The position numbers and the translations under genes are program-made. Below, one piece after another: positions 23,282-30,696 of a DNA stretch of 64,000 bases (its first letter is position 1; each line of letters starts with the position of its first letter). The notes under the pieces were generated by a model. That model did not search any database. It saw nothing but the letters and a program-made list of their open reading frames with translations, and was not told the origin of the DNA. The DNA lies in assembly GCA_947177035.1 (NCBI GenBank), contig CAMWSS010000003.1, forward strand, positions 1 through 64,000, written 5' to 3'. This DNA is from an uncultured Porphyromonadaceae bacterium (GTDB lineage Bacteria; Bacteroidota; Bacteroidia; Bacteroidales; Muribaculaceae).

Positions 23282-25996
23282 ATGAAAAGAGTCTATACAT
23301 TCGGCGACGGAAAAGCCGAAGGAAAAGCCTCCGACAGAAACCTGCTCGGCGGCAAAGGCGCTAATCTGGCTGAAATGAACCTTCTGGGTATGCCAGTGCC
23401 TCCCGGCTTCACCATCACCACCGACGTCTGCACAGAATACACACAGTATGGCCGCGACGAGGTTGTCAGCCGCATCAAGGCCGAAGTGGAAGCCGCTATG
23501 GCCCACGTCGAGACCCTGACCGGCAAAAAGTTCAACGACCCCGAAAATCCCCTTCTCGTATCAGTACGCTCAGGTGCCCGCGCATCAATGCCCGGCATGA
23601 TGGACACCGTGCTCAACCTCGGCATGAACGACGCGACTGTGGCATCTCTGGCCGAAAAGAGCGGCAACCCCCGTTTTGCCTGGGACAGCTACCGCCGCTT
23701 CGTGCAGATGTATGGCGACGTGGTGCTCGGCATGAAGCCGAAGTCCAAGACCGACATCGACCCGTTTGAAGCCATCATGGACAAGGTCAAAGAGGAAAAA
23801 GGCGTCAAGCTCGACACCGAACTGACCGTCGAAGACCTTCAGGCTCTTGTAAGACTCTTCAAAGGCGCCGTCAAAGACTTCACCGGAAAAGACTTCCCCG
23901 ACAACGCATGGGATCAGCTCTGGGGCGGCATCTGCGCCGTGTTTGACAGCTGGATGAACGAACGCGCCATCCTCTATCGCCGCATGAACCAGATCCCCGA
24001 AGAATGGGGCACCGCTGTCAACGTGCAGGCAATGGTCTATGGCAACATGGGCAACAACTCAGCCACCGGCGTGGCATTCAGCCGCGACGCAGCCACCGGC
24101 GAAAACATCTTCAACGGCGAATACCTGATCAACGCCCAGGGCGAAGACGTCGTTGCCGGCATCCGCACCCCCCAGCAGATCACCACTGAAGGATCACGCC
24201 GTTGGGCCGCACTGCAGGGCATCTCTGAAGAAGAGCGCGCATCCAAATATCCCTCGCTCGAAGAATCAATGCCCACCTGCGCCGCCGAACTGATCGCCAT
24301 CGCACACCGTCTGGAAGACCACTACAAAGACATGCAGGACATGGAATTCACCATCCAGGACGGCAAACTCTGGATGCTCCAGACCCGCAACGGCAAACGC
24401 ACCGGCGCAGCAATGGTGAAAATCGCCATGGACCTGCTCCGCGCAGGCGAAATCGACGAAAAGACCTGCCTGATGCGCATGGAGCCGCAGAAACTCGACG
24501 AACTGCTCCACCCCGTATTTGACAAAGCCGCCCTCAAGCGCGCCAAAGTGGCCGCCAAGGGTCTGCCCGCATCGCCCGGCGCAGCTTCCGGCCAGATCGT
24601 ATTCTTTGCCGACGACGCCGAAAACTGGGCCGAACGCAAAAAGAAAGTCGTGCTCGTGCGCATCGAGACATCGCCTGAAGACCTGCGCGGCATGGCCGTG
24701 GCACAAGGCATCCTCACAATGCGCGGCGGCATGACCAGCCACGCAGCCGTTGTGGCCCGCGGCATGGGCAAATGCTGCGTATCCGGCGCCGGTGAAATCG
24801 TTGTCGACTATGAAGCCCGCACCGTCACCATGGGCGGCAAGACCTACAACGAAGGCGACTGGATCTCGCTCAACGGTTCGACCGGCGACGTGTATGACGG
24901 CCAGGTGCCCACCACCGAACCCGAACTCGACGGCGACTTCGGCGCAATCATGAACCTCGCCGAAAAATTCACCAAGACCCTCGTCCGCACAAACGCCGAC
25001 TCACCCCGCGACGCAAAACAGGCTCGCGCATTCGGCGCCCAGGGCATCGGCCTCTGCCGCACAGAACACATGTTCTTTGAAGGCAACCGCATCGACGCTG
25101 TCCGCGAAATGATTCTCGCTTCCGACGTCGAAGGCCGCCGCGTCGCTCTGTCCAAACTGCTCCCCATGCAGCGTGGCGACTTCGAAGGAATCTTTGAAGC
25201 CATGGACGGATACGGCGTGACCATCCGCCTGCTCGATCCCCCGTTGCACGAATTCGTACCCCACCAGACCGCAACCCAGAAGGAACTGGCCGAAAAACTC
25301 GGTCTCACCCTCGAAGAAGTGAAAGCCAAGGTAGACTCACTCGAAGAGTTCAACCCCATGCTCGGACACCGCGGCTGCCGCCTCGGCATCACCTACCCCG
25401 AAATCACCGAGATGCAGACCCGCGCCATCATCGAAGCCGCCCTCGCCGTCAAGGCCCGCGGCATCGACGTGCACCCCGAAATCATGATTCCTCTGGTAGG
25501 CTCGCTCAAAGAAATCCAGAACCAGGCTGCCGTCATCCACGCCACTGCCGACAAAGTATTTGCCGAACAGGGCCGCTCGCTCCCCTACCTCGTCGGCACA
25601 ATGATCGAAGTGCCCCGCGCCGCTCTGGTGGCTGACCAGATCGCAGAAGTGGCCGAATTCTTCTCATTCGGCACAAACGACCTCACCCAGATGACATTCG
25701 GCTTCAGCCGCGACGACGCTCCCAAGTTCCTCAAATACTACAAGGAACATGGCATCATCAAGGTTGATCCGTTTGAAGTCCTCGACCAGGAAGGCGTAGG
25801 CCAGCTCGTGGAAATGGGCGTCAAGAAAGGCCGCGCAACCCGCACCGACCTCAAAGTCGGCATCTGCGGCGAACACGGCGGCGAACCCTCGTCAGTCAAG
25901 TTCTGCGCCAAACTCGGCATGAACTATGTCAGCTGCTCGCCCTTCCGCGTGCCCATCGCCCGCGTAGCTGCGGCGCAGGCTGCCATCGAAGAGTAA
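23282..25996 (+). CDS. ppdK: Pyruvate, phosphate dikinase
   Basis: 904 aa, full length. It interconverts pyruvate, ATP and phosphate with phosphoenolpyruvate, AMP and diphosphate, linking glycolysis and gluconeogenesis. The N-terminal ATP-grasp domain starts LLGGKGANLAEM; the central phosphohistidine is in GGMTSHAAVVARGMGK; the C-terminal TIM barrel includes FGTNDLTQMTFGFSRDD and GICGEHGGEP with the active-site Cys region. Codon use is strongly biased toward C-ending codons, as expected of a highly expressed gene. It has its own promoter and a strong terminator. Confidence 0.97.
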   Translation: MKRVYTFGDGKAEGKASDRNLLGGKGANLAEMNLLGMPVPPGFTITTDVCTEYTQYGRDEVVSRIKAEVEAAMAHVETLTGKKFNDPENPLLVSVRSGARASMPGMMDTVLNLGMNDATVASLAEKSGNPRFAWDSYRRFVQMYGDVVLGMKPKSKTDIDPFEAIMDKVKEEKGVKLDTELTVEDLQALVRLFKGAVKDFTGKDFPDNAWDQLWGGICAVFDSWMNERAILYRRMNQIPEEWGTAVNVQAMVYGNMGNNSATGVAFSRDAATGENIFNGEYLINAQGEDVVAGIRTPQQITTEGSRRWAALQGISEEERASKYPSLEESMPTCAAELIAIAHRLEDHYKDMQDMEFTIQDGKLWMLQTRNGKRTGAAMVKIAMDLLRAGEIDEKTCLMRMEPQKLDELLHPVFDKAALKRAKVAAKGLPASPGAASGQIVFFADDAENWAERKKKVVLVRIETSPEDLRGMAVAQGILTMRGGMTSHAAVVARGMGKCCVSGAGEIVVDYEARTVTMGGKTYNEGDWISLNGSTGDVYDGQVPTTEPELDGDFGAIMNLAEKFTKTLVRTNADSPRDAKQARAFGAQGIGLCRTEHMFFEGNRIDAVREMILASDVEGRRVALSKLLPMQRGDFEGIFEAMDGYGVTIRLLDPPLHEFVPHQTATQKELAEKLGLTLEEVKAKVDSLEEFNPMLGHRGCRLGITYPEITEMQTRAIIEAALAVKARGIDVHPEIMIPLVGSLKEIQNQAAVIHATADKVFAEQGRSLPYLVGTMIEVPRAALVADQIAEVAEFFSFGTNDLTQMTFGFSRDDAPKFLKYYKEHGIIKVDPFEVLDQEGVGQLVEMGVKKGRATRTDLKVGICGEHGGEPSSVKFCAKLGMNYVSCSPFRVPIARVAAAQAAIEE

Positions 25997-26020
25997 TCCC
26001 CTGAATAATCAGCAATTAAC

Positions 26021-26066
26021 AAAGGCTGCAATGCATGTCCCAATCGGCAGCATTGCAGCCTTTTCT
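26021..26066 (+). terminator. Intrinsic terminator of ppdK
   Basis: AAAGGCTGCAATGC (26021-26034) pairs with GCATTGCAGCCTTT (26050-26063), followed by TTTTCT. Confidence 0.88.
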
Positions 26067-26100
26067 AACTTCTTTAAGAACTTACATCCTTAAGGTGTTT

Positions 26101-26127
26101 AAAGTCCTTAAAGACTCTAAAGACTTT
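26101..26127. repeat. Three tandem 9-bp AAAG[AT]C repeats upstream of the four-helix-bundle gene
   Basis: AAAGTCCTT, AAAGACTCT and AAAGACTTT are contiguous; further CTTTAAG / CCTTAAGG / TTTAAAG words lie just upstream (26072-26100). The first AAAGTC and last GACTTT also form an inverted pair. The stretch is much richer in AT than its surroundings. Confidence 0.6.
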
Positions 26128-26150
26128 ATAATCCTTATGAAATTTAGGCT

Positions 26151-26696
26151 ATGAGCGATTTAATCCCCAACAGAGGCAATTACAAGAAACTTTTGAGTTA
26201 TCAAAAAGCCGATGTTATTTATCAAATCACTTACTATTTCGCTGAACACTATATTCCTTATGGCGACAGGACTAAGGACCAGATGATTCAGGCGGCTCGT
26301 AGCGGGAAGCAAAATATCATCGAAGGATGTGCAGCTTCTTCCACGTCTGCCAAGACTGAAATTAAGCTTGTCAATGTGGCTAAAGCAAGCCTGAAGGAAT
26401 TGCTCGAGGACTATGAGGATTATCTAAAGACTCATAATAAACCTCAATGGCTCAAAGGATGTTTGGAATTTGAGGCAATGCGAAAACTTGGCAGAGAGCA
26501 CAATGACGCCGAATTTTTCATGAACTTAATAGTAAGACGCCCACCCGAAACGATAGCCAACATGGCTATTATTCTAATCAATCAGGCCGACTACTTGCTC
26601 TTTAGACAACTTGAGAAATTATCAGAAGGATTTATTAATAATGGTGGGTTCTCAGAAAGAATGTCAACACTTCGTCGCAACAATCGCGGCTACTAA
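26151..26696 (+). CDS. Four-helix-bundle protein with suffix domain (S23/IVS-related family)
   Basis: 181 aa. The core ([47 protein letters not shown]) is the four-helix-bundle family related to proteins encoded in 23S rRNA intervening sequences; the extra C-terminal part, with [20 protein letters not shown] and a basic tail, corresponds to the 'suffix' form of Bacteroidales. Function is unknown; the conserved helix surface suggests binding to nucleic acid or another protein. Base composition is clearly lower in GC than the neighbours, and the gene is preceded by unusual AAAGTC/TTTAAAG repeats, both signs of acquisition. A Fic gene follows after 20 nt. Confidence 0.82.
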   Translation: MSDLIPNRGNYKKLLSYQKADVIYQITYYFAEHYIPYGDRTKDQMIQAARSGKQNIIEGCAASSTSAKTEIKLVNVAKASLKELLEDYEDYLKTHNKPQWLKGCLEFEAMRKLGREHNDAEFFMNLIVRRPPETIANMAIILINQADYLLFRQLEKLSEGFINNGGFSERMSTLRRNNRGY

Positions 26697-26716
26697 ATAA
26701 CTATTTTCTCCTGATT

Positions 26717-27268
26717 ATGACACAGAACGAGATTGACCGCTTGAGCATTGAGAAGGCCAAGGCGCTTTTCTCGACAGGCAAAGTGTATGAGATTGAGGTC
26801 GGCACTACTGCCGGACTTCAAGTTATTCATCGCGCGCTGTTTGATGGACTTTATCCATTTGCAGGTGAAATACGCAAATTAAATATATCAAAAGGCGGTT
26901 TTCGTTTTGCCTACTCTCTCTACCTTATACCGGCACTTGAAGCAATTGAAAAGATGCCGGAAACGACGTTTGAGGAAATCATTGCCAAGTACGTTGAGAT
27001 GAACATAGCCCACCCATTTATGGAGGGAAACGGACGAGCTACCCGGATATGGCTCGACATGATGCTTCGCCGTGCGCTCGACAAAGTCGTTGACTGGCGT
27101 CAGATCACTCGCGAAGCCTATATGCAGGCCATGGAACGCTCCCCTATCAACGATCTTGAACTCCGCTTTCTCCTCCAAAACGCCCTCACCGCGGGAACCG
27201 ACGACCGCGACATAATTTTCCACGGCCTCGACCAATCCTACTATTACGAAGGCTACGAACCCGAATAA
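26717..27268 (+). CDS. Class III Fic-domain AMP transferase with C-terminal inhibitory motif
   Basis: 183 aa. The catalytic loop HPFMEGNGR is at residues 99-107, with His99 as the general base. The C-terminal helix carries S174-YYY-E178-G, the [S/T]xxxE[G/N] inhibitory motif of class III Fic proteins such as NmFic of Neisseria meningitidis. The rest also closely resembles NmFic ([34 protein letters not shown]). NmFic-type proteins adenylylate targets including DNA gyrase; that target is inference here. No separate antitoxin is needed because the inhibitor is built in. GC is lower than the genome average, and the gene probably forms an operon with the four-helix-bundle gene. Confidence 0.92.
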   Translation: MTQNEIDRLSIEKAKALFSTGKVYEIEVGTTAGLQVIHRALFDGLYPFAGEIRKLNISKGGFRFAYSLYLIPALEAIEKMPETTFEEIIAKYVEMNIAHPFMEGNGRATRIWLDMMLRRALDKVVDWRQITREAYMQAMERSPINDLELRFLLQNALTAGTDDRDIIFHGLDQSYYYEGYEPE

Positions 27269-27366
27269 ACGGGCAATCAAAGCGAGTATTCACTTTGTTG
27301 ACAAACGATTCCCAACGGACCGATCTGATAATTGAAAAACAAAGAAATAAGTGGCGATGGCCCTGA

Positions 27367-28929
27367 TCAGAGGCCGAGCGCGGAGCGTATGGCCGAGCGA
27401 AGACGCGCGGCGTGCGCGCCGTTGGCCTTCAGCAGATTGAGGATGGCAGTGATATAGCTCTGCTTGTCGCCACAGCCGGTCAGTGACGACACGTTGCTCT
27501 GCGGGAGCATCGACTTCTGATTGTAGACCCTGAGCACCGATGCATAGTCGTCGGCATCGAGATATCCGTGGAACTCGCGGCAGAAGTTTTCATAGGTGGC
27601 GCGGGGATTTATGAAGTCCACCAGATCGGCAAGATGATCTTCAAGTCTGGAAATGTTGGCAAACCGGCCGTCGATGCGGTGCTCGACAGTGTGCTTGACA
27701 ACATGGCGGGTGTGAAGCAGCGCCTGCTGGCGCAGATCGGCCTTGAACATGGCCATCACAGCCGCTTTGGTTTTGGCAAAAGCGCGTTCTTCGTCACGGC
27801 GGTGGGCGGCGGCCACGGTCTTGATCACCTCCTCGAGCATCAGCAGATTTTCAATTTCAGCCACCTCCGGCACCATCACGCGTTTGCGTCTGAGGTATTC
27901 TACCTCCTGGGCCGAGCGGCGGTCCCGGTCAACTATGCCGCAACTGTCCAGATGATGAAACGCGCCAAGCGAATTAAACACCCTGACCGACTCGATCACG
28001 CGGTCGCACGACCCGAGCGCCTTGACCGTATATTCCGGGAATATAAGCGGATAAAGTTTGGCGTCGATCGATCGGGTGTCGTCGCCTTCAATAAACATTA
28101 CCGGACGCCGCGAACCGAGAATGGTCATATAGAGCTCTTCGCTCAACTGCGTGTCGGGCGGCAGCAGATCATAGTCATAGGCCGAACCGTCGGGCGAGCA
28201 GCCTCTCACCCATACGGTAGTGGCCGCCGAGCGTGTGGAGGCGAAATCAAGGTCATGAGTGGCATAGATGAAGCGGCAGTCCGGACGAAGCGCCTCCACC
28301 CGGTCCCACACAAGGCGCATGGTCGACGGGTGGAGGAACATTCCGGGAGAATCAACGGGAATTATGGCTTCGGCAGGGGCGTGAAGAACGGCGCCGAGAT
28401 AATAGAGCACAAGCTTCTCGCCGGTCGAGAGCTTCATGCGAGGACGCGACGCGCCTGAACGGTCGGTGAAAAGCAGTTCTCCGCCACTGCGCAACACTCC
28501 GTTGTCTGGAAATATTTCCTGCCACATGGCCAGCACGCGGTCGATCATCGTTTCCGGCATGTCGCCCTTGCCGCCACGCTCGATCTTGAATTTCAGCAGA
28601 TTGACCACCTCTTCCGAGATCATCAGAGCCACAAGGCGTTCAAACTGGGTGGCCGGCGCGGTCCATCCGCCTCCGTGGAGCAGCGGAGATTCGGCCATGG
28701 CGGCGGCAAACTGTCCGTCGAGCGACGCCGGGGCGGCATCGCCGTCAAACGCGCCGAACAGTGCCTTCAGCGGCGACAGCGGAAAGACTTTGGCCTGGTC
28801 GGCGTCGGCAAGCATCCGGTCAACAAACCGGGACTTGCCGGAACCATTGGCGCCTATCACAAGAAGTTGCCTGGCAGAGTCGGGCAGAATCGGAGCGGGC
28901 TTACCGTCAAGACGAGGAGGCAGGAACAT
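27367..28929 (-). CDS. Single-chain ABC-type ATPase plus DUF4435 (TOPRIM-like) protein, PARIS-like architecture
   Basis: 520 aa, no signal peptide. Residues ~1-250 are an ABC/OLD-type ATPase: Walker A GANGSGKS (26-33), signature LSTGEK (167-172), and H-loop ATHD (223-226). The Walker B region reads IIPVDSPG; Ser194 stands where the catalytic Glu is expected. Residues ~265-430 match DUF4435, a TOPRIM-like domain: Glu281 in FIEGDD and a DxD at 334-336 (VDRD). In the PARIS anti-phage system these are two proteins, AriA and AriB, and fused versions are known. The gene follows ribE by 21 nt in an operon with manA, which argues for a conserved chromosomal role as an alternative to defence. Confidence 0.82.
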   Translation of the reverse strand: MFLPPRLDGKPAPILPDSARQLLVIGANGSGKSRFVDRMLADADQAKVFPLSPLKALFGAFDGDAAPASLDGQFAAAMAESPLLHGGGWTAPATQFERLVALMISEEVVNLLKFKIERGGKGDMPETMIDRVLAMWQEIFPDNGVLRSGGELLFTDRSGASRPRMKLSTGEKLVLYYLGAVLHAPAEAIIPVDSPGMFLHPSTMRLVWDRVEALRPDCRFIYATHDLDFASTRSAATTVWVRGCSPDGSAYDYDLLPPDTQLSEELYMTILGSRRPVMFIEGDDTRSIDAKLYPLIFPEYTVKALGSCDRVIESVRVFNSLGAFHHLDSCGIVDRDRRSAQEVEYLRRKRVMVPEVAEIENLLMLEEVIKTVAAAHRRDEERAFAKTKAAVMAMFKADLRQQALLHTRHVVKHTVEHRIDGRFANISRLEDHLADLVDFINPRATYENFCREFHGYLDADDYASVLRVYNQKSMLPQSNVSSLTGCGDKQSYITAILNLLKANGAHAARLRSAIRSALGL

Positions 28930-28950
28930 ATTTTCTTTTCTTACAAAGTG

Positions 28951-29559
28951 TTATTGATGACCGGCAAGACGGGCCACGTATTTGCCGATGATGTCAAATT
29001 CGAGATTGACGACAGAACCTTCTTCTATGCAACGGAAGTTGGTATGTTCGAGCGTGTAAGGGATAATGGCCACTCGAAACGACCGGTCGGTCGAATCGCA
29101 AACGGTCAGGCTCACGCCATTGACCGTCACCGAGCCTTTCTCCACAGTGAAGTAGCCTTTGGCTGCAAGCTGCGGGTCGACGTCATATTCAAACGTGAAA
29201 TATATGCTGCCGTCCATCGGCTCGCGGGCGGTGCACCGGGCGGTGCAGTCCACGTGGCCCTGCACGATGTGGCCGTCAAGCCGGCCGTTCATCAGCATCG
29301 AGCGCTCCAGATTCACTTCATCGCCGGCTTTGAGCAGACCGAGATTGGAGCGGCGCAGAGTCTCCTCCACCGCCGTCACGCGATAGACCGACTGCGCCTT
29401 GTCCACTTCCACAACGGTCAGACACACGCCGTTGTGGGCCACCGACTGATCTATTTTCAGTTCGGAAGCCATCTGGGCGTGCATGACCAGATCGACGTTG
29501 CCGCCTTTCGGCTCTACAGCCACCACGCGGGCGGCCTCTTCTACTATTCCGGAAAACAT
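28951..29559 (-). CDS. ribE: Riboflavin synthase (alpha chain)
   Basis: 202 aa from the ATG at 29557-29559 (MFSGIVEE, the usual start); the track begins at a GTG two codons earlier. It dismutates two 6,7-dimethyl-8-ribityllumazine molecules to riboflavin. The two homologous lumazine-binding halves are visible: VAHNGVCLTVVEV with LERSMLMNGRLDGHIVQGHVD, and VTVNGVSLTVCD with the YTLEHTNF segment. The ATG overlaps the manA stop by one base (TGATG), so the two are translationally coupled. Confidence 0.95.
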   Translation of the reverse strand: MFSGIVEEAARVVAVEPKGGNVDLVMHAQMASELKIDQSVAHNGVCLTVVEVDKAQSVYRVTAVEETLRRSNLGLLKAGDEVNLERSMLMNGRLDGHIVQGHVDCTARCTAREPMDGSIYFTFEYDVDPQLAAKGYFTVEKGSVTVNGVSLTVCDSTDRSFRVAIIPYTLEHTNFRCIEEGSVVNLEFDIIGKYVARLAGHQ

Positions 29560-30497
29560 CAGCACACAGCAGTCAGGAATCTCACACCTTCATTTCCGGG
29601 AACAACCGTGGCACGGCCATGATCGGCACTGAGCAACAGCGTTGTGCCGGCCGGAGCGTCAATGCCGTCGACTTTGGCTCCGCCTTCCAGAACCATCACC
29701 ACCGTAAACGATCCTTCGGTCGGCTCGATTTCCACAGGTTCAGTGGCGTGGCAGTGGCGGGTGGTGAAATACGGGCAGGTCACGATCGGCGTGGCGGCGT
29801 CTGCCGGGTCATATGCCGTGCGATAGTCCGGCAGAATCGTGTCGAAATCAATCGCCTCGCGCGCCTCGGCAATGTGGAGCTGACGCGGACGACCGAAGTC
29901 ATAGATGCGATAGGTGATGTCGCTCGTCTGCTGAATTTCGGCAATGAAGCAGCCGGCGCCGATGCTGTGCACACGTCCGGCAGGCAGGAAAAACACGTCG
30001 CCCGGCTTCACGCGATAGAGTGCGAGCATATCTTCCAGACCGGCAGTGCCTTCCACTTCCAGATATTTCTCTTTTGTGGATCCTTCGACCAGACCGGCGC
30101 GCAGAGTGGCGTCATCGGCCGCAGAGATCACATACCACATTTCCGTCTTGCCCATCGAGCCGGGACCGTGCAGACGCACTGCGGTCTCGTCGTCGGGGTG
30201 CACCTGCACCGACAGGTCGGCACGGGCGTCGATAAACTTGATCAGCAGCGGAAACACTCCGCCAAACTGTTCGGCCACGCGCTTGCCCAGCAAGTCCGCG
30301 CCATGACGCTCAATCAGCTGCGGCAGCGTCAGTCCTGCCTCGGGGCCTTCGGCCACCACGGACTCCATGCCTTTGACGGCGCTTATTTCCCAACTTTCGC
30401 CCATCGGCTCCTCGGCGGCGGGCAGGTGCTTGAATTCGGTGAGTTTGCTGCCACCCCACACCGTGGGCTTGAGCAGCGGTTCAAACTTATAAATCAT
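29559..30497 (-). CDS. manA: Mannose-6-phosphate isomerase (class I, cupin)
   Basis: 312 aa. It interconverts mannose-6-phosphate and fructose-6-phosphate, supplying GDP-sugar synthesis and mannose use. Motifs: PTVWGGSKL at the N-terminus, the zinc ligands in VQVHPDDETA, KTEMWYVI, PGDVFFLPAGRVHSIG and DFGRPRQLH. Length matches the short bacterial type I form rather than the ~400-aa enteric enzyme. It is first in the manA-ribE-ABC/DUF4435 operon. Confidence 0.95.
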   Translation of the reverse strand: MIYKFEPLLKPTVWGGSKLTEFKHLPAAEEPMGESWEISAVKGMESVVAEGPEAGLTLPQLIERHGADLLGKRVAEQFGGVFPLLIKFIDARADLSVQVHPDDETAVRLHGPGSMGKTEMWYVISAADDATLRAGLVEGSTKEKYLEVEGTAGLEDMLALYRVKPGDVFFLPAGRVHSIGAGCFIAEIQQTSDITYRIYDFGRPRQLHIAEAREAIDFDTILPDYRTAYDPADAATPIVTCPYFTTRHCHATEPVEIEPTEGSFTVVMVLEGGAKVDGIDAPAGTTLLLSADHGRATVVPGNEGVRFLTAVC

Positions 30498-30530
30498 AAT
30501 GTTGAATCTTGCTTATTTTTTCCAATGCCA

Positions 30531-30563
30531 CAAATTTACACATTTTTTCGGAATCAGCGCCAA
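30531..30563 (-). promoter_or_regulatory. Promoter of the manA-ribE operon
   Basis: On the minus strand TTG (30561-30563), a 22-nt spacer and TAAATTTG (30531-30538). Leader is about 30 nt. Confidence 0.65.
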
Positions 30564-30656
30564 CCAGACCCGCTCCATGAAGCGGCACGGCATATTAATG
30601 TACGTTAAATTTAACGCCTCTCAATTCGATTTTCACCGCAATAACGAAAAAATGAG

Positions 30657-30664
30657 TAATTTTG
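30657..30664 (+). promoter_or_regulatory. -7 element of the rel promoter
   Basis: TAATTTTG matches TAnnTTTG, 32 nt before the ATG; no TTG is seen at the -33 position. Confidence 0.5.
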
Positions 30665-30696
30665 CATTTCATCATATCTAAAACGACTTTTATGCT

